Shown here: in pieces, positions 43,119 to 51,887 of the stretch
How the letters are laid out: the number at the start of each line of letters is the position of its first letter
How positions within the stretch are numbered: position 1 is the stretch's first letter
Source: Thermosediminibacter oceani DSM 16646
GTDB lineage: Bacteria; Bacillota; Thermosediminibacteria; Thermosediminibacterales; Thermosediminibacteraceae
Length of the DNA stretch: 64,000 nt
Assembly (NCBI RefSeq): GCF_000144645.1
Contig: NC_014377.1
Span: 1,116,001 to 1,180,000, forward strand
Direction of reading: 5' to 3'
Notes under the pieces: generated by a model
Told to the model about the DNA's origin: nothing
The model's database searches: none
The model's input: the letters and a program-made list of their open reading frames with translations, nothing else
Position numbers and translations under genes: made by a program

Positions 43119-45710
43119 TCAAATAATCTTTTGTTTTATTGAATAGAGTAAGTTCAAAGCCTCCAGCGGAGTTATCGTATTTATATCCAGCTCCTTTATC
43201 ATGCGGATAACCTGCTCGTTCTTTAAACTCTCAATATTGAGCTGGACATCATCGAAAGGCGTATCTTTCGTTGCCGCTATTTGAGGTTCTCTAGCCCTTG
43301 CGCCGTCATTTTGTTCCAGATCCTTCAGGATTTCCTGAGCCCTCAGTATTACGCTTTTAGGTAAGCCTGCAAGTTTGGCCACTTCGATACCGTAACTTCT
43401 ATCGGCCTCGCCGGGCACGATTTTTCTCAAGAATATGATATCTTCTCCTCGCTCTTTTACCATCACTTTGAAGTTTTTTACTCCCTTGAGCTTTTTGAGT
43501 TGGGTTATTTCATGGTAGTGGGTGGCAAAAAGGGTTTTTGCCTTTATATTTTTGTGTATGTATTCAATTACGGCCCAAGCGATGCTCAAGCCGTCGTAAG
43601 TGCTGGTACCTCGACCTATCTCATCGAGTATGAGCAAGCTCTTGGGAGTTGCATGCTTCAAAATATTGGCCACCTCGGTCATTTCCACCATAAAGGTGCT
43701 CTGTCCAGAGGCTAGGTTGTCTGAAGCGCCAATACGGGTAAATATACGGTCCACAATACCGATTTGGGCACTTTTAGCCGGTACAAAGCTCCCTATCTGG
43801 GCCATAAGTACGATTAATGCTACCTGCCTCATGTAGGTGGATTTCCCGGCCATATTAGGGCCCGTTATGATCGATATCATGGAATCGCTGCAGTTTATAT
43901 GAGTGTCATTGGGTATGAACATTTCATCCTTTAAAGTCAATTCGACTACAGGATGACGGCCTTCCACTATATTTATTTCGTCGTTTAATGTGAGCTCAGG
44001 TTTGACGTAATTATTGCTGGAAGCTACCTCAGCCAACGATACAAGCGCATCAAGAACCGAAACTACCTGAGCACTTTTTTTCAGTCTGGTGATTTTGGTA
44101 ATCAGGTCTTCCCGGATTTTGCAGAAAATCTGGTATTCAAGGTCCAGCAGTTTTTCCTCGGCACCCATTATGAGTGATTCGTATTCCTTTAACTCTTCGG
44201 TGATAAACCTCTCTCCGTTGGCTAGAGTCTGTTTCCTTATATAATCCTTTGGAACCAGAGACAAATTAGCTTTTGTTATTTCAATATAATAACCGAAAAC
44301 CTTGTTATAGCCAACTTTTAGCGATTTTATACCGGTTCTTTCCCGCTCTTTTCTTTCAAGTTCGGCTATCCATGATTTACCTTCAGTGGAAGCTTTTCTT
44401 AATCTATCTACTTCTGAGTCAAACCCGTCTTTTATTATGCCTCCTTCTTTAACTGATATGGGTGGATCGTCGTTTATTGCTTTCTCTAAAAGTTCGTACA
44501 CGTCATTCAGCAGATCCAATTCATTGTATAGCGTTATCAGTAATTTTGACCGGCACCCGGCCAGTAACTCCTTTATTTTCGGAAAATGCTTTACTGTGTT
44601 TTTTATAGCCAGGAGGTCCCTGGCGTTAAGGTTTCCACAGACCAACTTTCCCGTCAATCTTTCAAGGTCATAGAGGTTTTTAAGCTGCTCCCTGAGTTCC
44701 TGCCTTAAAAAATAGTTTTGATACAGTTCTTCTACGGCATCCTGCCTCTCTTTTATTTTTATGATGTCTATTAAAGGTTGTTCAATCCATTTTCTCAGGG
44801 TCCTGCCCCCCATGGACGTTACGGTCTTATCAAGGACCCATAATAAACTCCCCTGCTTTTTACCGTCCATGAGGGACTGGGTCAGTTCCAGGTTCCTCCT
44901 ACAGGTTACGTCTAGAGCCATGTATTCGGTTCTCTCGTAATACCTAATGGAGTTAATGTGACTTAAAGAAAGCCTCTGGGTTTCTCTAAGGTAGTTAAGG
45001 CATGCACCCGAGGCAATAGTGGCAAAAGGCCTTTTGAAAATGTCTTCTAGCTCGTTTCCGCTGAATTGAGACATTAAAAGCTCTCTAGCTGACTCTGCCT
45101 GAAAGTAATCGTTTTCTTTAAAAGTGAGGAGAATATTGAAATTTGTATTTACAGCCTTATTAAGGAACGTATCTTGTAAAAATCCGGCATTGACAAGGCA
45201 TTCTCGCGGTTCAAGCTTTGAAAGCTCATCAAGTAGTTCCTGATAGGGATAAGCACAGTGTATTTCAGTAGTTAGAAATTCACCTGTCATCAGGTCCGTC
45301 GCTGCTATTCCGAAATCGTTATTTTCTCTGTATATGCACACCAGATAATTATTCTTCTTTTCCTCCAGCGCGCTAATTTCCGTGATGGTGCCCGGGGTTA
45401 TGATTTTTACGACTTCTCGTTTTACTATTCCCTTTGCCTGTTTGGGATCTTCCACCTGCTCACATATTACAACTTTGTAACCTTTGCTGATGAGCTTATA
45501 TATATACTGATCTGCTGCATGATAAGGGACCCCGGCCATTGGCACTCTATTTTCAGGGTCCCTTGAGGTTAGAGCGATCTCTAGCTCCCGGGCGGCTATG
45601 TGAGCATCGTCAAAAAACATTTCGTAAAAATCCCCGAGGCGGAAAAACACGATATAGTCTTTGTACTTTTCTTTAATCTCTCTGTACTGTTTTAACATCG
45701 GAGTATCCAT
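43119..45710 (-). CDS. mutS: DNA mismatch repair protein MutS
   Basis: 863 aa. The mismatch-recognition domain carries FFRLGDFYEMF (Phe-x-Glu type wedge), then connector, core and clamp domains, and the ABC ATPase with GPNMAGKSTYMRQ and LILDEIGRGTSTYDG. The C-terminus NINTITPLEALNLLY is the usual tetramer/beta-clamp end. 12 bp before mutL in one operon. Confidence 0.96.
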   Translation of the reverse strand: MDTPMLKQYREIKEKYKDYIVFFRLGDFYEMFFDDAHIAARELEIALTSRDPENRVPMAGVPYHAADQYIYKLISKGYKVVICEQVEDPKQAKGIVKREVVKIITPGTITEISALEEKKNNYLVCIYRENNDFGIAATDLMTGEFLTTEIHCAYPYQELLDELSKLEPRECLVNAGFLQDTFLNKAVNTNFNILLTFKENDYFQAESARELLMSQFSGNELEDIFKRPFATIASGACLNYLRETQRLSLSHINSIRYYERTEYMALDVTCRRNLELTQSLMDGKKQGSLLWVLDKTVTSMGGRTLRKWIEQPLIDIIKIKERQDAVEELYQNYFLRQELREQLKNLYDLERLTGKLVCGNLNARDLLAIKNTVKHFPKIKELLAGCRSKLLITLYNELDLLNDVYELLEKAINDDPPISVKEGGIIKDGFDSEVDRLRKASTEGKSWIAELERKERERTGIKSLKVGYNKVFGYYIEITKANLSLVPKDYIRKQTLANGERFITEELKEYESLIMGAEEKLLDLEYQIFCKIREDLITKITRLKKSAQVVSVLDALVSLAEVASSNNYVKPELTLNDEINIVEGRHPVVELTLKDEMFIPNDTHINCSDSMISIITGPNMAGKSTYMRQVALIVLMAQIGSFVPAKSAQIGIVDRIFTRIGASDNLASGQSTFMVEMTEVANILKHATPKSLLILDEIGRGTSTYDGLSIAWAVIEYIHKNIKAKTLFATHYHEITQLKKLKGVKNFKVMVKERGEDIIFLRKIVPGEADRSYGIEVAKLAGLPKSVILRAQEILKDLEQNDGARAREPQIAATKDTPFDDVQLNIESLKNEQVIRMIKELDINTITPLEALNLLYSIKQKII

Positions 45711-45738
45711 TGAAAGCCTTAAGACCCCCTTAAAAAAC

Positions 45739-47058
45739 TTACTTCAGCACTTCGCCTATTAGAGACCAAGTATGGGGTTCGGTTATTCTCACTTCAACCA
45801 ACTTTCCTATCAAATCGGCGGGGCCTTCAAAATTTACAACCTTGTTTGTCCGGGTCCTGCCGGTTAGTTTCTCTGGGTTGTTCCGGCTTGGGCCTTCGAC
45901 CAAAACTTCAACGACCTGTCCTTTGAGTGCTTTATTCTTTTTTGCGCTTATAGAGTCCTGAAGGCGCATCAACCGGTCTAATCTTTCCTTTTTTACGTCT
46001 TCGTCAACTTGATTTTCCATTTCGGCAGCGGGGGTACCCTTGCGTTTTGAATATACGAACATAAAAGCCTGGTCATATTCAACTCTTCTCACGAGGTCAA
46101 GCGTATCCTGAAAATCCTCTTCGGTTTCCCCGGGAAAACCTACTATAATGTCGGTAGAAATCGCGATATCTGATATGGCATCCCTCAGTTTTTTCACCAA
46201 TTCCATATAGTGTTCCCTTGTATATCTCCTGTTCATCGCCTCTAGGATCCTGTTGCTGCCGGCTTGAACAGGCAGGTGGATGTGTTCGCATACCTTTTTA
46301 CAGTCCCTCATTGCATAAATCAATTCGTCGGAAAGGTCCTTTGGATGGGATGTGGTAAACCTTATTCGCTCAATCCCGTCGATATCATTTAAGCGTCTTA
46401 AAAGTTCCGGAAACGTAACGGCACCACCTAGGTCCTTTCCGTAAGAATTCACGTTCTGCCCCAGCAGGTTTATTTCCTTGAATCCCTGCTTTGCGAGTTC
46501 TTCCACTTCTCTTACAATGTCTTCGGGATTTCTGCTTTTTTCCCTGCCTCTAACGTAAGGCACTATACAGTAGGTGCAGAAATTATTGCATCCGTAGGTA
46601 ATAGTAACCCAGGCTTTAATCTTATCTTCCCGCTCTACAGGGAGGTCCTCCTCTATTTGCGAAGATTCGCCGCCGGTTTCAATTACCGTCATATTGGCAA
46701 GCCTTGCATTTTCTATTAACTGGGGCAATTTATGGACGTTGTGTATGCCGAATATGAGGTCTACGTATGGGAAGTGTTCTGTGATGTACTCTACGACATG
46801 CGGTTGCTGAATCATACAACCGCATATACCCAGCACCAGGTTGGGATTTCGCTGTTTAAACTGCTTCAACTGGCCGATTCGACCGTATACCTTTCTTTCC
46901 GCGTTCTCCCTGACGCAACAGGTATTGAGGATTATCAAATCGGCTTCCTTTAAATTGCCAGCCGGGCAATATCCCATTTTCTGCAGTACGCCGGAAATAA
47001 CTTCCGTATCATGAAGGTTCATCTGGCAGCCCCATGTCAATATGTGGTATTTTAGCAT
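45739..47058 (-). CDS. miaB: tRNA-2-methylthio-N6-dimethylallyladenosine synthase MiaB
   Basis: 439-aa radical-SAM methylthiotransferase. UPF0004 domain with the auxiliary-cluster Cys ([21 protein letters not shown]), radical-SAM [11 protein letters not shown] and C-terminal TRAM domain ([12 protein letters not shown]). First gene of the miaB-mutS-mutL-miaA run; it uses the product of MiaA. Confidence 0.95.
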   Translation of the reverse strand: MLKYHILTWGCQMNLHDTEVISGVLQKMGYCPAGNLKEADLIILNTCCVRENAERKVYGRIGQLKQFKQRNPNLVLGICGCMIQQPHVVEYITEHFPYVDLIFGIHNVHKLPQLIENARLANMTVIETGGESSQIEEDLPVEREDKIKAWVTITYGCNNFCTYCIVPYVRGREKSRNPEDIVREVEELAKQGFKEINLLGQNVNSYGKDLGGAVTFPELLRRLNDIDGIERIRFTTSHPKDLSDELIYAMRDCKKVCEHIHLPVQAGSNRILEAMNRRYTREHYMELVKKLRDAISDIAISTDIIVGFPGETEEDFQDTLDLVRRVEYDQAFMFVYSKRKGTPAAEMENQVDEDVKKERLDRLMRLQDSISAKKNKALKGQVVEVLVEGPSRNNPEKLTGRTRTNKVVNFEGPADLIGKLVEVRITEPHTWSLIGEVLK

Positions 47059-47144
47059 TTATGTGATCCCTCCAATGGACGGTCAAAATTACTGTTCATT
47101 TTTTTAATTATAGCCCTTTTTTATGGGCAAAACAATGCGACGTT

Positions 47145-47903
47145 TTAGTTGAATTTGTAATCAGAAAGTTCCCGAACCTTTTCTATAGCTTTATTAAAAT
47201 CACCCCAAACCTGCCATTTAACTCTCTTTAGAGTTTCTCCACCCTGGCGCAGAATATAAGCAGGATGGAAGGTCGGCATTATCCAGAATCCTCTTTTATA
47301 TATCCACTGCCCTCTGCTTTGCATAATGCTGCTGTTCGGCTTGAAATAGTTTAGAGGAACCGATCCCAGGGTTATTATAACCTTTGGCGCTATAAATTCA
47401 AGTTCCAGTTCGAGTATTCTTTTACAGGCTTTAATCTCTTTTGACTGGGGCGTTCTGTTCATTGGTGGCCGGCACTTTACCACATTGGTGATGTAAACTT
47501 TTTTGCGATCGATGTTAAGCTTATTTAAAATTGCTGTAAGCAGCTGCCCCGCACGGCCGACAAAGGGTTTTCCCTGTTTGTCCTCTTCAAATCCCGGACC
47601 TTCGCCTATGAGCATCAAGGGAGAATTCCAATCGCCATCACCCGGAACCTTTTGAGTGTGACATTCCGCCAGGTGAAGCGGACATTCCCCGCACTCGTAA
47701 AGCAGTTTGAGGACTTCGTTTTTGAGAAAATCCCTCATTTTAGCGGATTGTTCGCCTTTATCATGAACCATTTTAATTATTTCGCCGTAAGATATTTCGG
47801 ATATACCGTATTCTTTTTTTAAAGACATTAAAATTCTAATATGATGTGGCAGGGTAATTTCTTTACCGCCGAAAATCGCCTTTAGTCTATCTAAATTCTC
47901 CAT
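47145..47903 (-). CDS. Family-4 type uracil-DNA glycosylase
   Basis: 252 aa. The UDG core motif GEGPGFEEDKQGKPFVGRAGQ and FHPAYILR are clear; the cysteines (ECGECPLHLAEC, VVKCRPP and one more) fit the 4Fe-4S cluster of thermophile UDGs. The first 65 residues are an N-terminal extension. ATG after GGAGGG. It removes uracil from deaminated cytosine, in keeping with the nearby repair genes. Confidence 0.9.
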   Translation of the reverse strand: MENLDRLKAIFGGKEITLPHHIRILMSLKKEYGISEISYGEIIKMVHDKGEQSAKMRDFLKNEVLKLLYECGECPLHLAECHTQKVPGDGDWNSPLMLIGEGPGFEEDKQGKPFVGRAGQLLTAILNKLNIDRKKVYITNVVKCRPPMNRTPQSKEIKACKRILELELEFIAPKVIITLGSVPLNYFKPNSSIMQSRGQWIYKRGFWIMPTFHPAYILRQGGETLKRVKWQVWGDFNKAIEKVRELSDYKFN

Positions 47904-47961
47904 TTTTTAACCCTCCGCACGTCCTAATTGTTATTATAACATATTAGAATCCGATGCTAAA

Positions 47962-47982
47962 TAAAAAACCCCTTTCGGGGTT
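47962..47982 (-). terminator. Terminator after the VanW-family gene
   Basis: Minus strand: AACCCC, GAAA loop, GGGGTT followed by TTTTATTT. Confidence 0.85.
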
Positions 47983-47996
47983 ATCGTTAATAATTT

Positions 47997-49418
47997 TTAT
48001 TGATTTACAGTTTCCGGTTGTTCAGACGGCGGATGGTTGTCGGCGGGCGTTTTCGCGCTTTCTTTGCTTTTCGTGGGGTCGGTTTTAGCCGGAGGTTCTT
48101 TTTTACCTACGAACATGATGGTAGCGGTGGGATTGTACGTATCTATCGATAAGAGCTTTTTCTCTTGAGTTCCATTATGGGAGACTATTTTCCATACTTT
48201 AACCTGATAACCGGGCCTTCCTTCCTGAATCTCTATTTTGCCTTTTTCCAAGCTATAATCCTCTTTTACTGTAACGGGTGGCGGTATTTTTTTTACCACT
48301 TCCGTCACTATTTTTATCTTTTTATCATTCTTCTTGCTTCCGTAAAATTTTACAGTCAGTGTGTCCTCTTTAACTTCGGCATGGAGGAGCAGGTACCCTC
48401 CAGTATTGTTTTTGAACTTTAAATCTATGAGTCCATAATTTACCGTTGCATCCCTACCCAGCGGTACGTAATTTACCGGCAGGGAGTGATTTGATCTTTC
48501 CACGATCTCGAGATCAGTTATTAATGCCAGGTTATAAAGAGTGCTGGAGAGCTGACATACTCCTCCTCCGATGCCGGAGATAACTTCGTTATTAAAAAAA
48601 ATGGGAGCTTCTTTATAACCCTCTTTACTGCTACGCTCTCCTACGGCGTCGTTGAAAGAAAAAACCTCTCCTGGAGGAATTATGTAACCATCAAGCTTTT
48701 TTGCTGCCAGTTTTATGTTTGTACTTCTCCCTACCTGGGTTTTATCAAATTTTGTGGAGAAACTTGCCATTTCTACTTTTATATTCATTTTCATTAGAGC
48801 TTCGCTGGTTACTTCGGGTTTTATAGTAATTACAGGAACTTGTATTTTCTTCTCCTGACTCCAAATAGCATCTAGTATTTTCTGTTTTAAATTTTCTGTA
48901 TCCACCTGGATTCCTTCTATTTCTTTTTCAATCATTACTATATCATCGACTATTTTAAATCTGGCGTTTTGTGGTTTCCGAGCTATGTCTTTAGAGATCC
49001 TTTCTATAATGGCTTTAAACGGATCAACTTTAATTTCTGCAGCAAGGTCAATTTTTTTTGGTATTCTAGACAGTTTTAAACGGTTAAAAAATCTTAATAT
49101 AAAATTTCCGCTCTTTCCCTCGGAAATCGCTTCATCTATAGCTTTTTCCAGTTTTACATTGATAATCTCTTTCGGGTTGAGGTCCCATATTTTATCTGAA
49201 TAATACAGGGTAACTGTATTATTTAAGTTCTCTTCAACGTATTTTTTTACTTTCTCTTCTGCCTCCTCGCGAAAGAGACCTCCTACATAAACCTGGCCGA
49301 TGTATACTCCTCCCAAAACATCATCGCTATGTCTTCTTTCATAGCAATATATACCGTAAACGGAGCATATTATAAATAAAAGCAGAATTACAACAATGAT
49401 GTTAAACTTTTTTTTCAT
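47997..49418 (-). CDS. VanW/YoaR-family cell-envelope protein with G5-like domain
   Basis: 473 aa. N-terminal membrane anchor (KFNIIVVILLLFIICSVYGI), about 200 residues of YoaR-type peptidoglycan-binding-like sequence, the VanW domain (GVCQLSSTLYNLAL and DATVNYGLIDLKFKNNT), a G5-like beta domain near 380-430 and a Pro/Lys-rich tail. ATG at 49418, just after AAGGTGAT, is preferred to the GTG inside the ribosome site. Likely extracellular; precise role in wall biology unknown. Confidence 0.88.
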   Translation of the reverse strand: MKKKFNIIVVILLLFIICSVYGIYCYERRHSDDVLGGVYIGQVYVGGLFREEAEEKVKKYVEENLNNTVTLYYSDKIWDLNPKEIINVKLEKAIDEAISEGKSGNFILRFFNRLKLSRIPKKIDLAAEIKVDPFKAIIERISKDIARKPQNARFKIVDDIVMIEKEIEGIQVDTENLKQKILDAIWSQEKKIQVPVITIKPEVTSEALMKMNIKVEMASFSTKFDKTQVGRSTNIKLAAKKLDGYIIPPGEVFSFNDAVGERSSKEGYKEAPIFFNNEVISGIGGGVCQLSSTLYNLALITDLEIVERSNHSLPVNYVPLGRDATVNYGLIDLKFKNNTGGYLLLHAEVKEDTLTVKFYGSKKNDKKIKIVTEVVKKIPPPVTVKEDYSLEKGKIEIQEGRPGYQVKVWKIVSHNGTQEKKLLSIDTYNPTATIMFVGKKEPPAKTDPTKSKESAKTPADNHPPSEQPETVNQ

Positions 49419-49487
49419 CAAAATCACCTTTTTGCAATTTCTACTTTTATGTATAATCTTGCTACCATAAAATAATTCATCAAAAAA

Positions 49488-49520
49488 ATTAAATAAAAAA
49501 ATAACCCCCTTTCGGAGGTT
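49488..49520 (-). terminator. Terminator of the methylmalonyl-CoA/carboxyltransferase operon
   Basis: Minus strand: AACCTCC, GAAA loop, GGGGGTT, then ATTTTTTTATTT, directly after the oadA stop. Confidence 0.85.
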
Positions 49521-50920
49521 TATACTGGATAATAATTAAATTTACTATCCTCATTTGCAAGATTCTGGTCTATATGGTACTTTTGCGCCTGCCTTTCCTG
49601 GAAAAATTTCATTGCAATTTGTGGGAACAATGTATAGGTGAGCACATCTTCTTCTTTTTCCATATAATAAGCAACAGCCTTATACGCCTTTTCCAGTTCG
49701 GGTTCTAAAAGGTCTGCCGGGCGGCATGTTATTATTTCTTCATTGCCGATGATTTTTTGTTTTATATCCGGTTTTATGGGAGCAGGTGGTCTGCCGTAAA
49801 GTCCTTTCACGTAGTTTTTTACTTCGTTTATTACAACTTTGTATCTCTCGCCGGTTATTACGTTTATAACCGCCTGGGTTCCCACTATTTGACTTGTAGG
49901 AGTTACCAGAGGCGGATACCCCAGGTCTTCCCTTACCCTCGGGACCTCTCTTAAAACCTCGGGGAGTTTGTCTAGGGCATTCTGTTCCTTAAGCTGACTT
50001 GTAAGGTTTGACAGCATACCACCCGGAATTTGATAGTTTAGCACTGCGGTATCGACCATAGTCACGACACTGTCGATTTTATAACCCGCGCGTACCTTTT
50101 TAAAGTATTCTGCTATGTGCGATAAAAGTTCCATATCAAGACCGGTGTCAAAGGGGGTGTCTTTTAGAACTGCCACCATTGCTTCCGTCGCAGGTTGGGA
50201 GGTTCCCATGGCGAAGGGCGATATTGCCGTATCTATGATGTCTACCCCGGCTTCTACTGCCTTGAGGTAAGTCATTGACGCCATTCCGCTGGTGTAATGG
50301 CTGTGAAGCTGCACAGGTACTTTAATTTCTTTCTTTAACCTGGTTATCAGATCGTATGCGTTGTAGGGTGTGAGTAAACCAGCCATATCTTTAATGCAGA
50401 GCGAGTCAACGCCAATTTCAACCAGACTTTTTGCCAGGGAAACGAAATAATCGTTATCGTGCACTGGGCTTATGGTGTATACAACTGTCCCCTGGACGTG
50501 AGCGCCACTTTTTTTTGCAACTTCTATGGATTTTTGCATGTTTCTTATATCGTTCAGTGCATCAAATATCCTGATTATGTCTATGCCATTTTCTACAGAT
50601 TTTTTAACAAAGAGCTCTACTACGTCGTCAGGGTAATGTCGGTATCCCAGCAGGTTCTGGCCCCGTAGAAGCATCTGTAGGGGCGTCTTTTTGATTTTCT
50701 CCTTAAGCTTTCTAAGTCTAATCCAGGGGTCTTCGTTAAGATAGCGGATGCAGCTGTCAAAGGTTGCTCCTCCCCATACTTCCAGGGAGTGAAAGCCAAC
50801 CTCATCGAGTTTTTCAGCGATCGGAAGCATCTCTTCAATTTTCATCCGGGTTGCTATAAGGGATTGATGCGCGTCCCTTAAAATAGTATCGGTAATTCCG
50901 ACTCTACGCTTTTGCGTCAT
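49520..50920 (-). CDS. oadA: Oxaloacetate decarboxylase alpha / transcarboxylase 5S-type carboxyltransferase
   Basis: 466-aa biotin-dependent carboxyltransferase (pyruvate/oxaloacetate side). TIM-barrel with ITDTILRDAHQSL, the metal-binding LHSHYTSGMA and the Lys in SLCIKDMAGLL; then the conserved PYC/OADA domain. It ends without a fused biotin domain; the carrier is the separate gene at 51100. ATG after GAGAGGG. Either half of a Na+ decarboxylase or of a transcarboxylase. Confidence 0.92.
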   Translation of the reverse strand: MTQKRRVGITDTILRDAHQSLIATRMKIEEMLPIAEKLDEVGFHSLEVWGGATFDSCIRYLNEDPWIRLRKLKEKIKKTPLQMLLRGQNLLGYRHYPDDVVELFVKKSVENGIDIIRIFDALNDIRNMQKSIEVAKKSGAHVQGTVVYTISPVHDNDYFVSLAKSLVEIGVDSLCIKDMAGLLTPYNAYDLITRLKKEIKVPVQLHSHYTSGMASMTYLKAVEAGVDIIDTAISPFAMGTSQPATEAMVAVLKDTPFDTGLDMELLSHIAEYFKKVRAGYKIDSVVTMVDTAVLNYQIPGGMLSNLTSQLKEQNALDKLPEVLREVPRVREDLGYPPLVTPTSQIVGTQAVINVITGERYKVVINEVKNYVKGLYGRPPAPIKPDIKQKIIGNEEIITCRPADLLEPELEKAYKAVAYYMEKEEDVLTYTLFPQIAMKFFQERQAQKYHIDQNLANEDSKFNYYPV

Positions 50921-50962
50921 CAAAAGATCCCTCTCTTAAAATATTAATATACCGGCCTGAAA

Positions 50963-51055
50963 TTATCCCCCGTACAGCGAAAGCAGCACGCCTGCAACGA
51001 TGGCAGAGCCTATGAAAGGCAGCCACGTTGGGACCCACGGCGTGCATCCAGTATT
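50963..51055 (-). pseudogene. Relic of a Na+-pumping decarboxylase beta subunit (OadB/MmdB/GcdB)
   Basis: About 30 codons survive. One frame reads WMHAVGPNVAAF and, after a one-base insertion, the next frame reads IGSAIVAGVLLSLYGG and stops. This is the typical C-terminal end of the beta subunit. The other roughly 340 codons of the membrane protein are absent; the biotin carrier gene lies directly upstream. Confidence 0.75.
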
Positions 51056-51099
51056 TAGTATAAAGTTGTGGTCAATGAGAGTTATTATAAAAAGTTTGT

Positions 51100-51510
51100 T
51101 TATTCCATAACAGCTAGAATATCACCGGTGTTGACGGAAGCCCCTTCGCTTACTTCTATGGAAAGGATGGTGCCGTCCTGGGGTGCTTGGATTTCGTTTT
51201 CCATTTTCATAGCTTCAAGGATCATTATTACCTGGCCTTTTTTGACGCTCGAGCCCGGTTTTGCTTTTATCGAAAGAATTGTGCCGGGCATGGGGGCGTC
51301 TATCGTGAGTTTTCCGGCAGCAGCGGCTTTTTTAGGTGCCTTTGCAGGGGCTGGTGCCGCTTTGGGGGCTTCGGCTTTTGGCGCCTGAACCGCTTCTTTT
51401 TTGGGAGCAGGTGCTGGTGCTGCCGCAGGGGCCTTTATTTCTTCACCCCCTAATTCTTCCACTTCAACTTCGTAGGTCTTTCCGTTTACCGAGATTCTGT
51501 ATTTTTTCAT
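51100..51510 (-). CDS. Biotin carrier protein of the carboxyltransferase complex
   Basis: 136 aa: a short N-terminal domain, an Ala/Pro/Lys linker (about 27-66) and a biotinyl domain with EAMKMEN, where Lys102 carries biotin. Equivalent to the 1.3S subunit of transcarboxylase or the gamma carrier of Na+ decarboxylases. ATG after GAAAGGGG. Confidence 0.93.
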   Translation of the reverse strand: MKKYRISVNGKTYEVEVEELGGEEIKAPAAAPAPAPKKEAVQAPKAEAPKAAPAPAKAPKKAAAAGKLTIDAPMPGTILSIKAKPGSSVKKGQVIMILEAMKMENEIQAPQDGTILSIEVSEGASVNTGDILAVME

Positions 51511-51534
51511 GGTATTTCCCCTTTCTTTTGATTT

Positions 51535-51870
51535 TTACTCCATTGGATTCAGCCTTGATTCCATACCCCAGATTGGGGTCGTTTGATGGATTCTCCTAAT
51601 TAACCCTATTTTTATCCGGTCAGCGGGTTTTTGAAGGTATGCCGAAAGAGCGGCCGTTATGACGGCCACAAGTTCCTCTTCGCCTTCTTCTGTTTCTTCC
51701 TTAATCACCATTTCTTCCTGTGCCGGGCCTGACAGGTTTTCGGGTTCATTTTTGTCAGGCCTGTTAAATACGGCCCGAATGAAGTCTGAAAAGAGGGATA
51801 GCGCGATGAGGGGTATTCCAGCGCCGAGAACTCCACCACCTAGGGATTCTGTAAATGTAAGTTCTGTCAT
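51535..51870 (-). CDS. OadG-like gamma/delta subunit
   Basis: 111 aa. N-terminal hydrophobic helix (LGGGVLGAGIPLIALSLFSDFI), then an acidic linker (EEMVIKEETEEGEEEL) and a C-terminal segment VAVITAALSAYLQKPADRIKI typical of OadG/MmdC. The helix is unusually rich in Gly. ATG after AGGGGGATGAAA. In Na+ decarboxylases this subunit joins the membrane beta subunit, which here is only a relic. Confidence 0.82.
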   Translation of the reverse strand: MTELTFTESLGGGVLGAGIPLIALSLFSDFIRAVFNRPDKNEPENLSGPAQEEMVIKEETEEGEEELVAVITAALSAYLQKPADRIKIGLIRRIHQTTPIWGMESRLNPME

Positions 51871-51887
51871 TTTCATCCCCCTTTCTT

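Noticed and set aside
51060-51099. Possible upstream continuation of the oadB relic
   Set aside because: The frame carries stops and no recognisable beta-subunit sequence beyond the last 30 or so codons.
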